This document shows positions 50,190-63,079 of a stretch of DNA of 64,000 nt, piece after piece. Source of the DNA: Takifugu bimaculatus. Lineage: Eukaryota; Chordata; Actinopteri; Tetraodontiformes; Tetraodontidae. The notes under the pieces are model-generated. The model was not told the DNA's origin. It saw only the letters and a list, made by a program, of their open reading frames with translations, and did no database searches. The stretch is from contig CP034983.1 of the NCBI GenBank assembly GCA_004026145.2, positions 14,259,488 to 14,323,487 of the forward strand, written 5' to 3'. Position 1 is the stretch's first letter. Each line of letters opens with the position of its first letter. A program made the translations under genes and the position numbers.

Positions 50190-51623
50190 CTTTGGCTTCA
50201 ACCTTCAACATCATACTGACAATATTAAAGTTGTGTTTTTGAAGGTTTGAACTGTAATTTGCAAATGGGTTTAGTTCTCACTTGTTACTTATCAACTTCA
50301 GGTCTCCAGGTTTATGGATTTCCACAAAGTTATGTTCTAAGATCAATCCAATTTAATTTATATGTGTTTTTTTTTTTTTACTTTATCTTTCAAGAAATCA
50401 AACATTTTTTAAGGGATTCTCCAGCTATACAAAGCAAAGCATTGTTGGTAATTTAAAGTTTAAAGACTTTCATGTGTTCCTAGTCTTGTCCTGCACTGCT
50501 GACACCAAGAGAGTCTCTGGTATCTCCCTACTGTTGACCCTGGCTACACTGGGAGTGCCTTTTGATAAAAAAAAACATTGTGAGATCATGCAAATTCTAT
50601 ACAGAAAAGCCCCTGGCAATCAGGGAATTAAAACCACAAACCTTCTTGCTGACTGCAGCCTCAGTGTGTTATCATCCCAAAAACCTGTTTTTCACACTGG
50701 TGGTTATTTGAACAGGGTTTTTCACACTGAAAAAGTCTATTTTGAATTTGTTTTTATTTGTTTGTTTTTTTTAATTGGGGCTCCGGCGCCAAGCAGGTTC
50801 TACATGCGGATGTAGGATGTTCATATATGATGGCAGCAAATGATTAAAGAGCAAGCTGGCAGGACAGTTTTGAGGACACATCCCATTGTCAATGTTTCAG
50901 GGTGAGATTGTACTGTACTTTGCAAATGGTTTTAGCAATGATTTTCTGAAAATTAGTTTCCAGTGTTGCACTACATATGTTTATCCTTTGCAAAACTGTC
51001 TCAAAACAATGTAAATATTTCTTCCAGAAGTTGACATCAGAGGAAACAAAACTTTGGAATACGTTGCAGGCCTGTCTTGCAGAAATGAAAAGGATGTTCT
51101 TCATTTTATTAGCAATGAGTTTCAACCCCATGGCCAGAATGCAACAATTACAGCAACTGAGACAGGTCATGATGAGCAGAATGCAGTCTAAGTAACATAA
51201 AAAAAAGAACTCTGGATTCAAAGATCTTAAAGTGGATGGCCTAGCAGCTACATTTTCAGAGACCTTGTGACAAAATCTTTCACTGCTTAAGGGTTTACTT
51301 AAAGCAACGAAAGGTCCCTATTAATTTGTTTTTTTGCTGACAAAGCCTTACATATTTCCTTTAAATAACATTATATAGAAGTAAAAGTGATCAATAGTAA
51401 AGAATTATCATTTACAAACCACAAACATTTTTGTCGTTTGGTCAAAGTAAAATTGAGACCACATGCAAAATGGACCATGGCTATCAGTTATATTCTAAGA
51501 AAAGACACTTTTATCACCATTTGGCACTTGAAAATATATAAAATTAATCTGTCTTCAAATATAAGTTTCAGTTTCACAATAGCAACATTGATCTTCAAAG
51601 TGTTTATGATTCCAGTTGCAGAT
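50190..51623 (-). pseudogene. Spacer with SLC22 exon 6/5 relic
   Basis: An exon 6 start remnant at about 50410-50440 and an exon 5 end remnant at about 50500-50565 (GAGTCTCTGGTATCTCCCTA) remain. The rest (50570-51620) shows no exon. Confidence 0.5.
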
Positions 51624-54444
51624 CTACACAGAGATCGCTTTCTCTATAGATCCATCTTCAGGTTTTCTGAAAATAAACCAACAAAACGAGCCTGTTACTA
51701 ATTTATGGGTTCTATTCCAGTGTTTATGTTGAATGGATTTGGCTTACTTGAGTTCAATGCAGTCCCGAAGTTCCATGTTCTTTGTTTCAGGCAGTAACAA
51801 ACACAAACCTCCCGCAACAATAGGGAATGTGCCACATATCAGCATGGGTATGCTGGAGTGGTAGACCTCCAGGAGCAGGACCAGTGGAGCAAGGATTCCC
51901 CCCACACGTGCAAACATTGAGCTGATACCCATCCCATTCTGCCTGCATGAATAGAAACATTAAAATTCAGAAAATTGCTTTTTCTCATCTGTACTAAATA
52001 ATGTAGACATTTTAATTTATACAGCAAAGAACTGTATAATTTTAAATCCTTAAAGAAAATAAATATTACCTCAAACTGGTTGGATAGAGCTCTGCTGTAT
52101 AAAGGAAGGCTGTGCTGAAAGCAGCTGAGATAGAATATTTTCCAAATACAGCCACAACTGTGACCACCACAGGAAGGTCTGAAGAGAAAATGGGAAAGGA
52201 TACTTCATATATGTCACTGTTTTACTGAACACGACCTCTTTCACACATGTACTGTTGCACCTTAATGAGGTGGGCTCTATCTTAACAATGTCTGTTTGTT
52301 GTTGGTGAAGTTTATTCAAAACAAACAGTCTATGGTGCTATTGAGAGTCAGTACCATGACACACATCTGTGTGAGAAATTTTCTGTTTATCATTTGTAAA
52401 AGGGCACAATTGATTGTCAAATGCTCATTGTAAAAATAAATGTACACTACCTTCTGGAATGGCCAGGATCAAAAGACAAGCAACACCACCCAAAACTACA
52501 AAGCCTGATTGACTTAGTCTCCTTCCCAAGCGTTCATTTAAGACATAACCACTTAGGTAGGAAGGGAATTCAATGGCTCCAAAGATGAGCTGTGTGATGT
52601 AGATATTTGAGCCAAAACTTCCAACATTCAATGAGAGAGCAAAATACACTAGACTTATTGAAAACCTGGGGAAAAAATGGAAAAACAACAAAAAACAGAA
52701 ATATTGAAGCAACTATTGTGCAGGACAGGCAAAATATGCTGTGCATACAAGTTTTTTTCACAAAGAAAATACACATATAAATTTACCATGTAACTCCCAA
52801 AATCAATGTACGTTTTCTTAAATATGATATCTTGAAGAGGTCCAACAAATTTCCTCTTTTTAGGGGAGTCTCCATCTCCAGCTAAACAAAGCAAAGCACA
52901 GCATCATGGGTGATTTGAGACTTCAATGTGTTCAAAAATAAGTCCTGACCATAAGTGCTGACCATTTCTAACAGAGTCTCTGGTATCTCCCTCCCGTTGA
53001 CCCTGGCTGCCCTCTGGAGCTCCTTTTGTGCTGCCTCCTTTCTGCCCTGGGTGAGGAGCCAGCGAGCCTGACTCTGGGAGAAGCCTGATGTGGACAACGA
53101 TGCCAAATTTAAACCATCTTTGTTAATTTATTGATTAGAGTATTTTATTAAGATCCAGGGTGCTGCTGACCAGTAGTACAGTCCCAAAACAAGGATGAGA
53201 GGGCTGATGATGACCAGCTGCATGATCCTCCAATTAGGTAACAAATAGGCAATACCAGGAAGCAGAGTCAGTGAAATTGAACCAAACAATACAATCAGCG
53301 TTGTAGAAAGAGCAGCCTTTGTGGGATCAGTCCATTCCACCGCTGTATAACAGAAATGGAACTGGTGAAACTTTCGCTCATTACTGCATTCATAAATAAT
53401 TTCATTGCCACCAACAATCATTGGCTTTAGCACTAAACCCCAGTGGCGTTTTATTCAAAACATATGGAGACAGGCATTCAAGGTAGTTTTCTGTGTTAAC
53501 TGGACTGTTTTTCTTCTCTATTGAAGACATTTTCCCTTCTATCGAGAAGGCAGTTCTGAACTCGCCGGGGACAGAGCTTGAAAAAATATGGAGACAGACA
53601 TATTTACCTCTGTGAATATTCTACTTACCTAACACACATACATTAGCCACAATGACTCCAGAGCTCCCACAAAAGAATCTGAAGACCATGTAAATGTAAA
53701 AATGCGGTGAAAGAGCAGTTCCAACTGCCACCGAACAGCAGGACAAAGAGTATGAGCAGGACTGTGATGCGCCGGCCAAATCTACAAACAGAACAAAAAA
53801 GACATCAATTGAATCTGTCTTGCTTGGATGGGGGCATTTAAGTGTACCTGTCAGACAGCGCCCCAAAACTAAGTGTCCCAACCAGGAAACCTGCCATATA
53901 GATGGACTGAGATGCTGTGATCAAACCACTGTTGTCACAAACAAGATCAAACTAAATGGAAGAAAGAATTATGCAAAGAAGAAAACAACTGTTAACTGAC
54001 AGCCATTGTAAACTCCAAAAGCATTAATGGCTGCCTGAGTGAGAAACTGATTGTTGGTTGTAGACTCACCTCAGTCGTAGTAGAGGAAGCACCTTTGGGT
54101 GCATCATAGACCCATCCATTTATGCATTCAGTTGTGCTGTTAATCCCATAAGCTTCAATGGCCTCCAGATCCCAATCCACAGGTGTGAACATTTTACAGC
54201 TTTCAAACTGTCCATCCTTGCTTAAAGGCAGGGTGAGATTCCTTTGTTTCTCCTGGGTCAGGTTGGGTGCAAGCTCCAAGATCCAGTCGGTGTTGCAGTG
54301 ATGTGGGAAGCTCATGCCATTAAACACCTGACCTATCATGTCAAAAAAACTAAATAGAGGGGTTATACAAAATGCAGCAACTAATGCTTTCTGGAAAAAG
54401 CCAAATTCGCCAATTTCTTTGAGAGCCTCTGCAAAATTTGCCAT
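51624..54444 (-). pseudogene. slc22a13-like: SLC22A13-like transporter copy F, two frame breaks
   Basis: Ten exons: 54070-54444, 53848-53951, 53629-53781, 53171-53342, 52963-53084, 52787-52881, 52451-52665, 52070-52178, 51748-51942, 51624-51666. Exon 3 has 153 instead of 152 bases (insertion at about 53718-53732, in the LLFGG-G-AALSP region) and exon 5 has 122 instead of 121 (extra base at about 53067 in PESARWL, the same change as in copy B). Remaining exons are open: MANFAEALKEIGEFGFFQK start, SGLITASQSIYMAGFLVG, VEWTDPTKAALSTTL, NVGSFGSNIYITQLIFGAIEFP. The last exon uses the longer reading ending SIEKAISV. Without the two extra bases the product would be family-length. Confidence 0.85.
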
Positions 54445-56328
54445 TCTGAAAGGCAGCAGAACCAGCAGTGATGCATTGTCAAGGCAGAGCGAGAACCAGG
54501 GAAACCTGACAATGTAAATCAATCATTTACTAAGGACAACTGCCGATGTTATCCAACAGCTTCCAAATTGAACCACTAAAATTCATTTGAGAAAACTGGT
54601 GAATTTAGAAAATCCCATAGAATATTTTATTGCAATAGATAAAATTCATGTGCTTGCTTTTTTCTTAAGTAAAACCATGAAAACATAATTAAATGTCAAG
54701 AAAAAATGTCCTATTGGACCTAGGTGTCTTTGATATCTTAGTCTTGTCAGCAACTATAAAAAGATCTAATCAGTAGCTCATAAGTGTGACAGATACAGCT
54801 GGGAAGTTTGAGATTATAGATGTTGCTCTAAAAAACACGTTGACCTTAGAATTCACTTGACACATGTGGTTTGAGCACCAGCGGTGGCAAACATTGCTCT
54901 TTAGACTTGTCCAATTCCTTCACTGACATTTTGTAAATGATTAATTCTACATAAATTGTATAGACATGTTATCGTTGGAGGCTCTACATGGTTGTGTTTT
55001 GTGGTAATATATTCAGTTTTGTTGAGACCCTAAATAATCGAAATAATAATATTTTCAACGATTCCAAGCTAATTTCAGCACAAAATCAAAAATTCCTCTG
55101 ATTAAAACTCAACACAGTCAACACTTTTGGTTATTCATTCTTTTATTTAGTGAGACCAGTGTTTACATTGTGTGTAGACAATAATTTGTTTGAGCAGCAC
55201 CCAAATAGAAATTGTTACAATTTGATGTGTGTATGTTGGACCTTTTTTCTAGTTCTTGTGTGTTGCAGAGCTGGTTCCTGCATAAATAAACAATCTTGCT
55301 AAGCCCTGTAAAAGCAAGCGTTTCAGATTTCTGTGTCCATGGGCCAAGTTCTATTTTTTAAAAAGTCATTTGAAGCAACTTGTGAAGCTGTACTACCTCA
55401 GCTTTCTTAACAGGTTAAACAAAATTTGCCAAAATTTAGTAATACAAATTTGGGTGATTTCTATTTAATGATATAGCCTACCATCACAATCTACTAATCC
55501 AATTCATTACAGCCATGGCTGTTACTCAGAGCCATTTTAGGGCTACTTTGAACAAATTTCTTACATTTTACTCCAACAGAGTTACTGGAGTAAAACTTGT
55601 GTGTACCCTGAAAAAATAGTGAAAAAGGGGATTTCACATATCAAAATATAAGTCTGAAACAATGACCATGTTTTCTCCAAGATTGTACATGAGAATAGCA
55701 ATAATAGCAATTATAATTATTATAACATTTCTTTTAAAGCTATTTTTTAATTGCTACATTTAGTGTTGTAATTATGTATCAGGTTTTTCATGCATTTTAT
55801 TTCATAATTAATACAATAGAATTTTCTTGTAGTATTTTTGCGAAAATCCACAATATGGTAGGGGGATTTGGTGGATGTGGTAGCCCCACTTGCAAATCTT
55901 ACATAGAACCGGAAGATTATTCCATAAAGGATAGTTCATTTTTCTATACAGTACAGGGAACATTTAGCCAGAAAAGAATATAAACTGCTCCCATTCCAAG
56001 ATGGGCCCTTACAATGTTCAGTTCGTGCTTGAATGTAGTGAAAATAAAATACGTTTATGGGACGCTATCAGATATGCAATTGGATCGTATGTAGGCCCAG
56101 CTGTAAGTTTTTTTGTAAATAAAAATGAGGAAAATGTTAATATTTTGTATTTAAGCAGTTAGAACCAAATGTGGTTTGTTCCTCAAACTTCAGCTTCACA
56201 ACAGAAAGTAGAAGAAGTTGCATTTTGTACAAACGGTTCAGTGATAGACACAATTGCATCCCAAATGTGTAGTATTGAATTTGAGACAGAGAATTGGGAT
56301 TGGTGTCAATACTGGATGAATTGTTAGC
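54445..56328. other. Spacer between copies F and G, no gene
   Basis: 1.9 kb of AT-rich sequence, the longest stretch without any recognised exon or mobile element. Short open frames (for example 55774-55983, plus) lack family features. Confidence 0.5.
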
Positions 56329-59300
56329 TCATTTGAGTTCTGCGTGGTCTGGGAGGTCAGTGTGGATTGTTTCAGGCAGTAACAAACAAAAAAACCCTGC
56401 AACAATGGGAGTGATTCCATATATCATCATGGGTAAGCTTTGGTGGTAGACTTCCAGGGGCCTTACCAGAGGAGTTAGGATGCCAGCCACACGAGCACAC
56501 ACGGAGTTAACACCCAAACCATTCTGCCTGTATAAGAGCAAAATTGACTTCTAATAATCGATAATGCTTAGTATTTTGTCATTATGTATGTACTCATTTA
56601 CAAAATATGCATTACCTTAACACTGTAGGATAGAGCTCTGCAGTATAAACAAAGGCTGTAGTGAATGCAGCGCTGACAAAATATTTTCCAAGCACGGCTA
56701 TGACTGTGACCACCACAGGAAGGTCTGATAAAGAAAAAAGACATATGTTAGAGAAAACAAAATCCCGAGGGGCATCTGCCTCATGTTACAAGAGCACATA
56801 TTGGATTATAAAGTTGAGGTATTTGCAATAATCCCTCATGGACAGATTTCATCAAATTTGATGCAAGACCTTAGATTGGAAAAACAAAAAAGAAAATTTT
56901 GACTAGAGCAAACAAATCAGTGCTCACCTTGATGGGTAGAAAACAGGATTCATTAAAAAGAAGTGAAGTCATTGGATAAGTCCTATAAATGTGCATTGAC
57001 ATTTAAATGTGTTAGTTTATCAGGACAGATGTGGTGAAAGGAGACGTTATTACAATCATGTGTTTTGGTGTTTCATGTAGACTAACAGCATTTTATTCCA
57101 CAAAATATTAGACATTACCTTTTGGGACCACAAGGACCAAAAGACACGCGGCACCCCCAAAGAACAGGAATGCTGTTTGACTAATCCTCCTTCCCACATG
57201 CTGGTTTAGAACAAAACTGCTGAGCATCGATGGAATCTCAACAGCTCCAAAGATGAGCTGTGTGATGTAGATATTCTGGCCAAAACTGCCAACATTCAAC
57301 ATCAGTCCAAAATACACCATACTTATTGAAAACCTACAAGAAGAAGAAGCAGTTCCGCTTTTTATAAAGGTCAGCTAGTCTAGTAATTACATAATTTAAA
57401 AACTAAGATTTTGAGTAGTTAATGTGAATATATGGCAAACAAACACTAAGATTGTTTCAATGAGCATATAAATTGAACTACACTTCTAGTATGATTGGGG
57501 CGAATAATTTTTGCAACTAGAATTTCTGCCTACAAAGAAGTTTGCAGTAGTCAGATTATGGATGGACTTGTACTGTTTTACTTGTTCTTGGGCTACATTG
57601 GTTGACCTTTCACTTGACACTTCAACAATTCAAAGAGAAGTTAGCCAGTGTGGTGGTAGCAACAGTCAAATCAACAACAGCAATGTACAATTTTACACAT
57701 CAGTACTTGGCATCCTCTTTTTATGTCCTGAATCAGCGTTACGTCATCCACAAAAATACTTTGCCATGGCTTGCTGTGTTACTTTCCGGTTGCTACCACA
57801 CAGCAAAGTGTTTAAATTTGGTGGGATGCTTGTGTTTTCAGGTGAGGAAAATATTAGCGAAACATAGCACATCTGCAGATTACATAGGCTAGCTCACCAT
57901 CCACATGCTCTCATACATCGACTCACAACCGAGCCATCTGGGGTTTTCAGTCTGAATTAATTTGGAGTTCTCTGTGTCGATTTTTATCAATCATCCATAT
58001 GCATTTTATGTACTGTAACTCGGAATCGTGTTTTCTACTACCGGTACTACACCTAACGAATCATTGAAATACGCACCAAATAAAGCCCAAAATAAACGTT
58101 TGTTTTCTCAAATATGGTATCCTGAAGATGTCCAACATGTTTTCTTTCTTCAAGAGAGCCTCCATCTCTAGCTAAACAAAGGAAATAATAATGGCCTTTA
58201 AAATTACATTTGTAATTGTCAAAAACTTATCATGTCTAATGCTGCTGACCTTTGTTAACAGATGCTCAGGTATCTTCCTCCCATTCACTCTGGCTACCCT
58301 CATGAGCTCTTTCTGTGCCTCTTCCTTCCTGCCCTGAGTCATGAGCCAGCGAGCCGACTCTGGGAGAAGCCTGACACATATCAAGAGTGTTAAAACTGCC
58401 ATACCTACAGTTTAGGAGAATTTGACACAAGGTCAAAAAGATACCAACCAGTACGATAATACCACAATGAGGAGAAGTGGGCCGAAAAGCACTAGATGCA
58501 GGATCCTCCAGTTAGGAAACAAATAGGCAACACCAGGGAGCACCATAACTCCAAGGGCATCAAAAATCATAAGCATTGTTGTAAAAAGAGCTGATTTTGA
58601 TGGATCAGTCCACTCCACTACTGCAAGAGGAATGATTACATTAACCTCAGTGTTAGAAAATATTCACAATTGATTAGCTGTTCATCAGAACTGTTTACAG
58701 CCCCTGATATCACTGTCTAAGACACAAGAAACACAGTTTCACACATCTACATTTCTAGGAAACACCTTGAAATTTTCTTTTCTTCAGATTTTACCACTGG
58801 AGTATCTGGGTTATACAAATCAAGATGCCTACTCTGCTTACTTGAGAAGTCAGTCACAGATGAAATGTATACATACCAAACACAGTTAAACTAGCCTTAA
58901 TTATACCCGAACTCCCATGAAAAAATCTTAAGACCAGTGTAAACATAGATGTTTGGTGAAAAGGCAGCTCCCGCACCAAACAGGAATTGGACAAAGACAC
59001 AGATCAGGACTGCTGAACGTCGTCCATATCTGCAAAAGAAAAGGCTTGATACTTTTTTTTTTTTTTTTGCAGAAGCATGTGGTGACACAAAGAACATTGC
59101 AAAAAAATTATAGGGGTCAATTTTACATTGGCCTTTTAATATTTTCTCCAAAGATGGTAACTTGCAATAATTATCAGGTGAGTCAGAGATGGGAACAGGC
59201 TAGAAAAAACATTGAACAGACCAGAGAAAAGGGCTGTAAGTTCATGTTAACTGATCATTTACCTGTCAGAAATTGACCCAAATACCAGAGAGCCCACCAG

Positions 59301-59807
59301 AAAACCTGCCATGTAGCTGGACTGTGATGCCTGAATCAAGCCACTCTTGGAACAAACCAAACCAAACTGAAAGATGAGAAAATCATGGGAAATAGCTCAG
59401 AAAAGTGACTTGATCCTTGCTTGTATTCTTACCTCTGTCACAATGCTGGCACAGCCTGCAGGCACCTCGTAGTCCCATCCATTTATGCATTCAGTTGTGC
59501 TGTTAATTCCATAAACTTCAATGGTTTCCAGATCCCAATCCACAGGTTTTAACATTCTACAGTTTTCAAATAGTCCATCATCGTTTACAGGCAGGGTGAG
59601 ATTCCTTTGTCTTTCCTGGGTCAGGTTGGGTCCAAGCTCCAAGATCCAGTTGGTGTTGCAGTGATGCGGAAAGCTCAGCCCCGTAAACACCAGGCTGGCA
59701 ATACCAAAGGCACAGCTTGCGCTAATGCCACATAATGCAGCAAGTAACAATTTCTGAAACAAACCAAACTCTCCAGTTTCTTTAAGGATCTCTCCAAAAT
59801 GTCTCAT
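56329..59807 (-). pseudogene. slc22a13-like: SLC22A13-like transporter copy G, one homopolymer frame break, shorter C-terminus
   Basis: Nine coding exons: 59433-59807, 59263-59366, 58877-59029, 58449-58620, 58250-58370, 58077-58171, 57119-57333, 56616-56724, 56329-56527. The only defect is exon 3: 153 instead of 152 bases, caused by six instead of five A (plus strand) at 58920-58925. If that is a sequencing error the gene is intact. Exon 9 has no splice donor; it reads through to TGA after LPDHAELK, so exon 10 is not used. Starts MRHFGEILKETGEFGLFQK; PHHCNTNWILELGPNLT loop; SDRYGRRSAVLI; PESARWLMTQGRKEEAQ; NVGSFGQNIYITQLIFGAVEIP. Closer to copy 1 than to A-F. Confidence 0.85.
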
Positions 59808-61122
59808 GATGACAAGTGGCTAAGTTTGCAGTCCTTTCTCATCAAAGGGAAGATCATGACACAGACAGACCTTATTAATCGTTTACCAAGCACAACCCAA
59901 GAATGGGAATATAAGCCTCCAGGATATATTCATTTTTATTTGAGAAAATGCAATCAGTGTCCCTTGATGGTGATGTTAGCTCCCTTAGTTCTGTTTACAT
60001 TCACTTCTATCATTCCGAGTGCCAAACAAACTTTTTTTTATAAAAATAATTTGTAAGGCAAATGACTGTGGGGAATGCTCTATTGGACTCAAGGTTGATT
60101 ACCTTTTTACTAGACATACAATTTCTTGTAGAAGACTTTTTATAAGCTGCTGTTTAATGTTTTGTTGCTTTCTTTGTTTTGTTATTTCTTAAATCTGATG
60201 ATGCAAAGTTTATCAGGCCTAAGATTTTATATTGCCATGAATTACATTTGTTTTACACAAACAGGCTATTTATTGCACATTATAACGTGTGCATACAAGA
60301 CATTATGTTCATGCATAATTAAAAGATAGTATAAAAGAAGTAAAGGAAACCCCGACATCCCAGACATCTGTATCAGCATCAAGAAAAATAAAGGTGAACC
60401 TGAAACTTAGTCAAGAATAATTCAGTCTTGAAAATTATAGGTGATCACATCAAATGATTGCAACAAAGAACTTATCACAGTATAACAGCTAAACCAAAAG
60501 AAAGGCTGTTCTGCTCTATATGGCTTTTGATATTTTTTTGTAAAAGTTTGTCTTGTATTTGTATAGACTACAGGAATGTGCTTCTCATGATATAATCATA
60601 TTTACTAAAACTAGACCATTTTGATTTTTAGCAGATAGTCATGCATAAAAGCACACAAAATGCTTAGTTTGCCTCAATCCAGATGGGAATGCTGATTCTT
60701 TAAGCAGATACGTGGTGAGTAGTTGAAGTTGTTTTCTTAACTCTATAAGCCCTAACTTTGAGTAGCTGTTCAAACAAAGGCATAAAGTACAATGGATGTA
60801 TTTTATCTTTTGAAAAAAAGAGCTGTAGAATGTTACAGTATATCCTCTGTGACATGTGTCACGTTTATGTCTGACAGGACTTATCAATGTTTATCAATGT
60901 TATCAATGTTTTACCCACCCAGGACAGCAGATGAAGTCCTGAGGCTTAGAGTCATGTGTGGTAAAACTTTCACTCACATTAATTTTGTATGTGGCACCAG
61001 CACAAAATGTTAAAAATTGAGTGGACAACTACTCTTAGTTTTGCCACTTGGATGGAAACCTTTTCCTTTCGTTTGTGTTTTTTTTTTTTTATCCCTTTTT
61101 GTTTGTGAAGATCCATTAGATC
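59808..61122. other. 5' flank of copy G and spacer, no gene
   Basis: No exon, repeat family or RNA recognised; ends at the hAT terminus at 61123. Confidence 0.5.
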
Positions 61123-61352
61123 AAGGGTATTCAACTATAATGCAAAGAGGTCCAGTCAGAGAAAATTTATTAAAGTAAAGGTCCGGAACATCAACATCTC
61201 TCAAAAGAAGTGCTGCATTTTTTTAAAGAGAAAATAAATAAAATAGCTCTGCAAAAAATGTGCACCTTAAAATAAAGTTTTACCTTGAGAGAAATAAAGT
61301 TTAATAACAGTTTTTTTCGAATTTTACTTCAACTGTCTCACATCTGCCCGCT

Positions 61353-62697
61353 TTGACACCTCGTCAGCCATGCCCAACACCTCCCCTCCCCCCAGTGTCA
61401 CTGCCCCCATGGACCTCACTCCATCAAAGGCAGTTCCCTCCTCCTCCCCCCCTCCACTCACCATCACTCACCATCAGTCCCCCCCCCCATCACTTACCAC
61501 CAGTTCCCCCCCCCCCATTCACCATCAGTGAACAGGATGTGCGAAGGCAGTTCGCCAGGTTGAACCCGCGCAAGGCCCCTGGCCTGGATAGCGTGTCTCC
61601 TTCCACCCTGAGGCACTGCGCAGAGGAGCTGACTCCTGTCTTCACAGACATCTTCAACTCCTCCTTGGAGTCATGCCAGGTGCCAGCCTGCCTCAAAACT
61701 TCAACCATCGTCCCTGTCCCCAAGAAGCCACGGATCACCGGGCTTAACGACTACAGACCTGTGGCGCTCACCTCTGTAGTCATGAAGTCCTTAGAGCGCC
61801 TGATCCTGCCACACCTCAAGTCCATCACCACCCCCCTCCTGGATCCACTGCAGTTCGCCTACAGAGCCAACAGATCTGTGGACGACGCGGTCAACCTGGC
61901 CCTTCACTCCATCCTGCAGCATCTGGACTCCCCGGGAACCTACGCGAGGATCCTGTTCGTGGACTTCAGCTCTGCATTCAACACCATCCGCCCCGCTCTG
62001 CTACAGGACAAGCTGTCCCAGCTTAGTGTGCCTGACTCCCTCTGCAGGTGGATCACTCACTTCCTGACGGATCGGAGGCAGTATGTGCGGCTGGGGAAGA
62101 CTGTCTCGGACTCTGTCTCCATCAGCACTGGATCACCCCAGGGCTGTGTACTTTCCCCCCTCCTCTTCTGACTTCAGGAAAGTCACAGCCCCTTTGCCCC
62201 CCCTTGCCCTCATGGACTCCCCCATCACCATCGCGGACTCCTTCCGCTTCCTGGGCACCACCATCACCCGGGACCTTAAGTGGGAGCCAACCATCAAGAA
62301 GGCCCAGCAAAGGATGTTCTTCCTACGGCAGCTGAGGAAGCTCAAACTGCCTCCCAGGATGTTGGCGCAGTTTTATACGGCCATCATGGAGTCCATCCTC
62401 ACCTCCTCCATCACCGTGTGGTTTGCTGGCGCCATCGTCAGGGACAGACTAAGGCTGCAGCGTGTCGTGCGCGCTGCCGAGAAGGTGATCGGCTGCAGGC
62501 TTCCATCCATCCAGGACCTGTATATCTCCAGGACCCGGAGGCGTGCAGGTCGGATCACGGCCGACCCTTCCCACCCTGGTCACGGACTGTTTTCCCCCCT
62601 CCCCTCAGGCAGGAGACTACGGTCCATTCGGACCAAAACCTCCCGCTACATGAACAGCTTCTTCCCCTCTGCCATCAGGCTGCTGAACACCAAGTGA
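61353..62697 (+). mobile_element. L2-like LINE reverse transcriptase lacking the catalytic centre
   Basis: The first frame (61353-62171) has NPRKAPGLDSVSPSTLRHC, NDYRPVALTSVVMKSLERLI, FVDFSSAFNTIRPALL and STGSPQGCVLSPLLF, then stops. The next frame (about 62160-62697) starts after the missing segment with FRFLGTTITRDLKWEPTI and ends SRYMNSFFPSAIRLLNTK. The FADD-bearing segment is deleted at the join, so the enzyme is dead. The element extends to an ATTCA tail at about 62939-62962. Confidence 0.85.
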
Positions 62698-62938
62698 CTT
62701 ATCACTTAAGCACCATGTACAGCAGCCAGTCGGACTCACGAGCAATACATCACATTACTCCTGCATTGACCTGCACTATTTCTTACTATTTATGTATATA
62801 CTGTATATATGTCTTATTTTATTTTATTCATCTTATTCTAAGTGTTGTCTTCTTTATGTTGAATGTCACAGCGTCACACCAAGACAAATTCCTAGCTTGT
62901 GTAATACTGTGTATTACATGAACAATGGCAATAAATCT

Positions 62939-62962
62939 GATTCAATTCAATTCAATTCAATC
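62939..62962. repeat. (ATTCA)n LINE tail
   Basis: Four to five ATTCA units after GCAATAAATCTG, the 3' terminus of the LINE. Confidence 0.9.
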
Positions 62963-63079
62963 TTGACTGAACAACAATCTTAACCACTTTTACATCAACA
63001 ATCTTAACAAATCCTAACAATTAAACACTTGAGTTTCTCTGTCTTTCCGCTTATATTCCGCTCCCCTTCTTCGTGTTGC

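Noticed and set aside
50889..51221. 110-codon minus-strand frame
   Set aside because: No domain or SLC22 similarity; overlapped by an equally plausible opposite-strand frame.
57511..57892. 118- and 96-codon plus-strand frames
   Set aside because: Lie in the intron between exons 6 and 7 of copy G, antisense, with no recognisable domain.
942..59029. Programmed +1 frameshifting as the cause of the extra bases
   Set aside because: The sites differ in exon, position and sequence context, and intact sister copies lack them.
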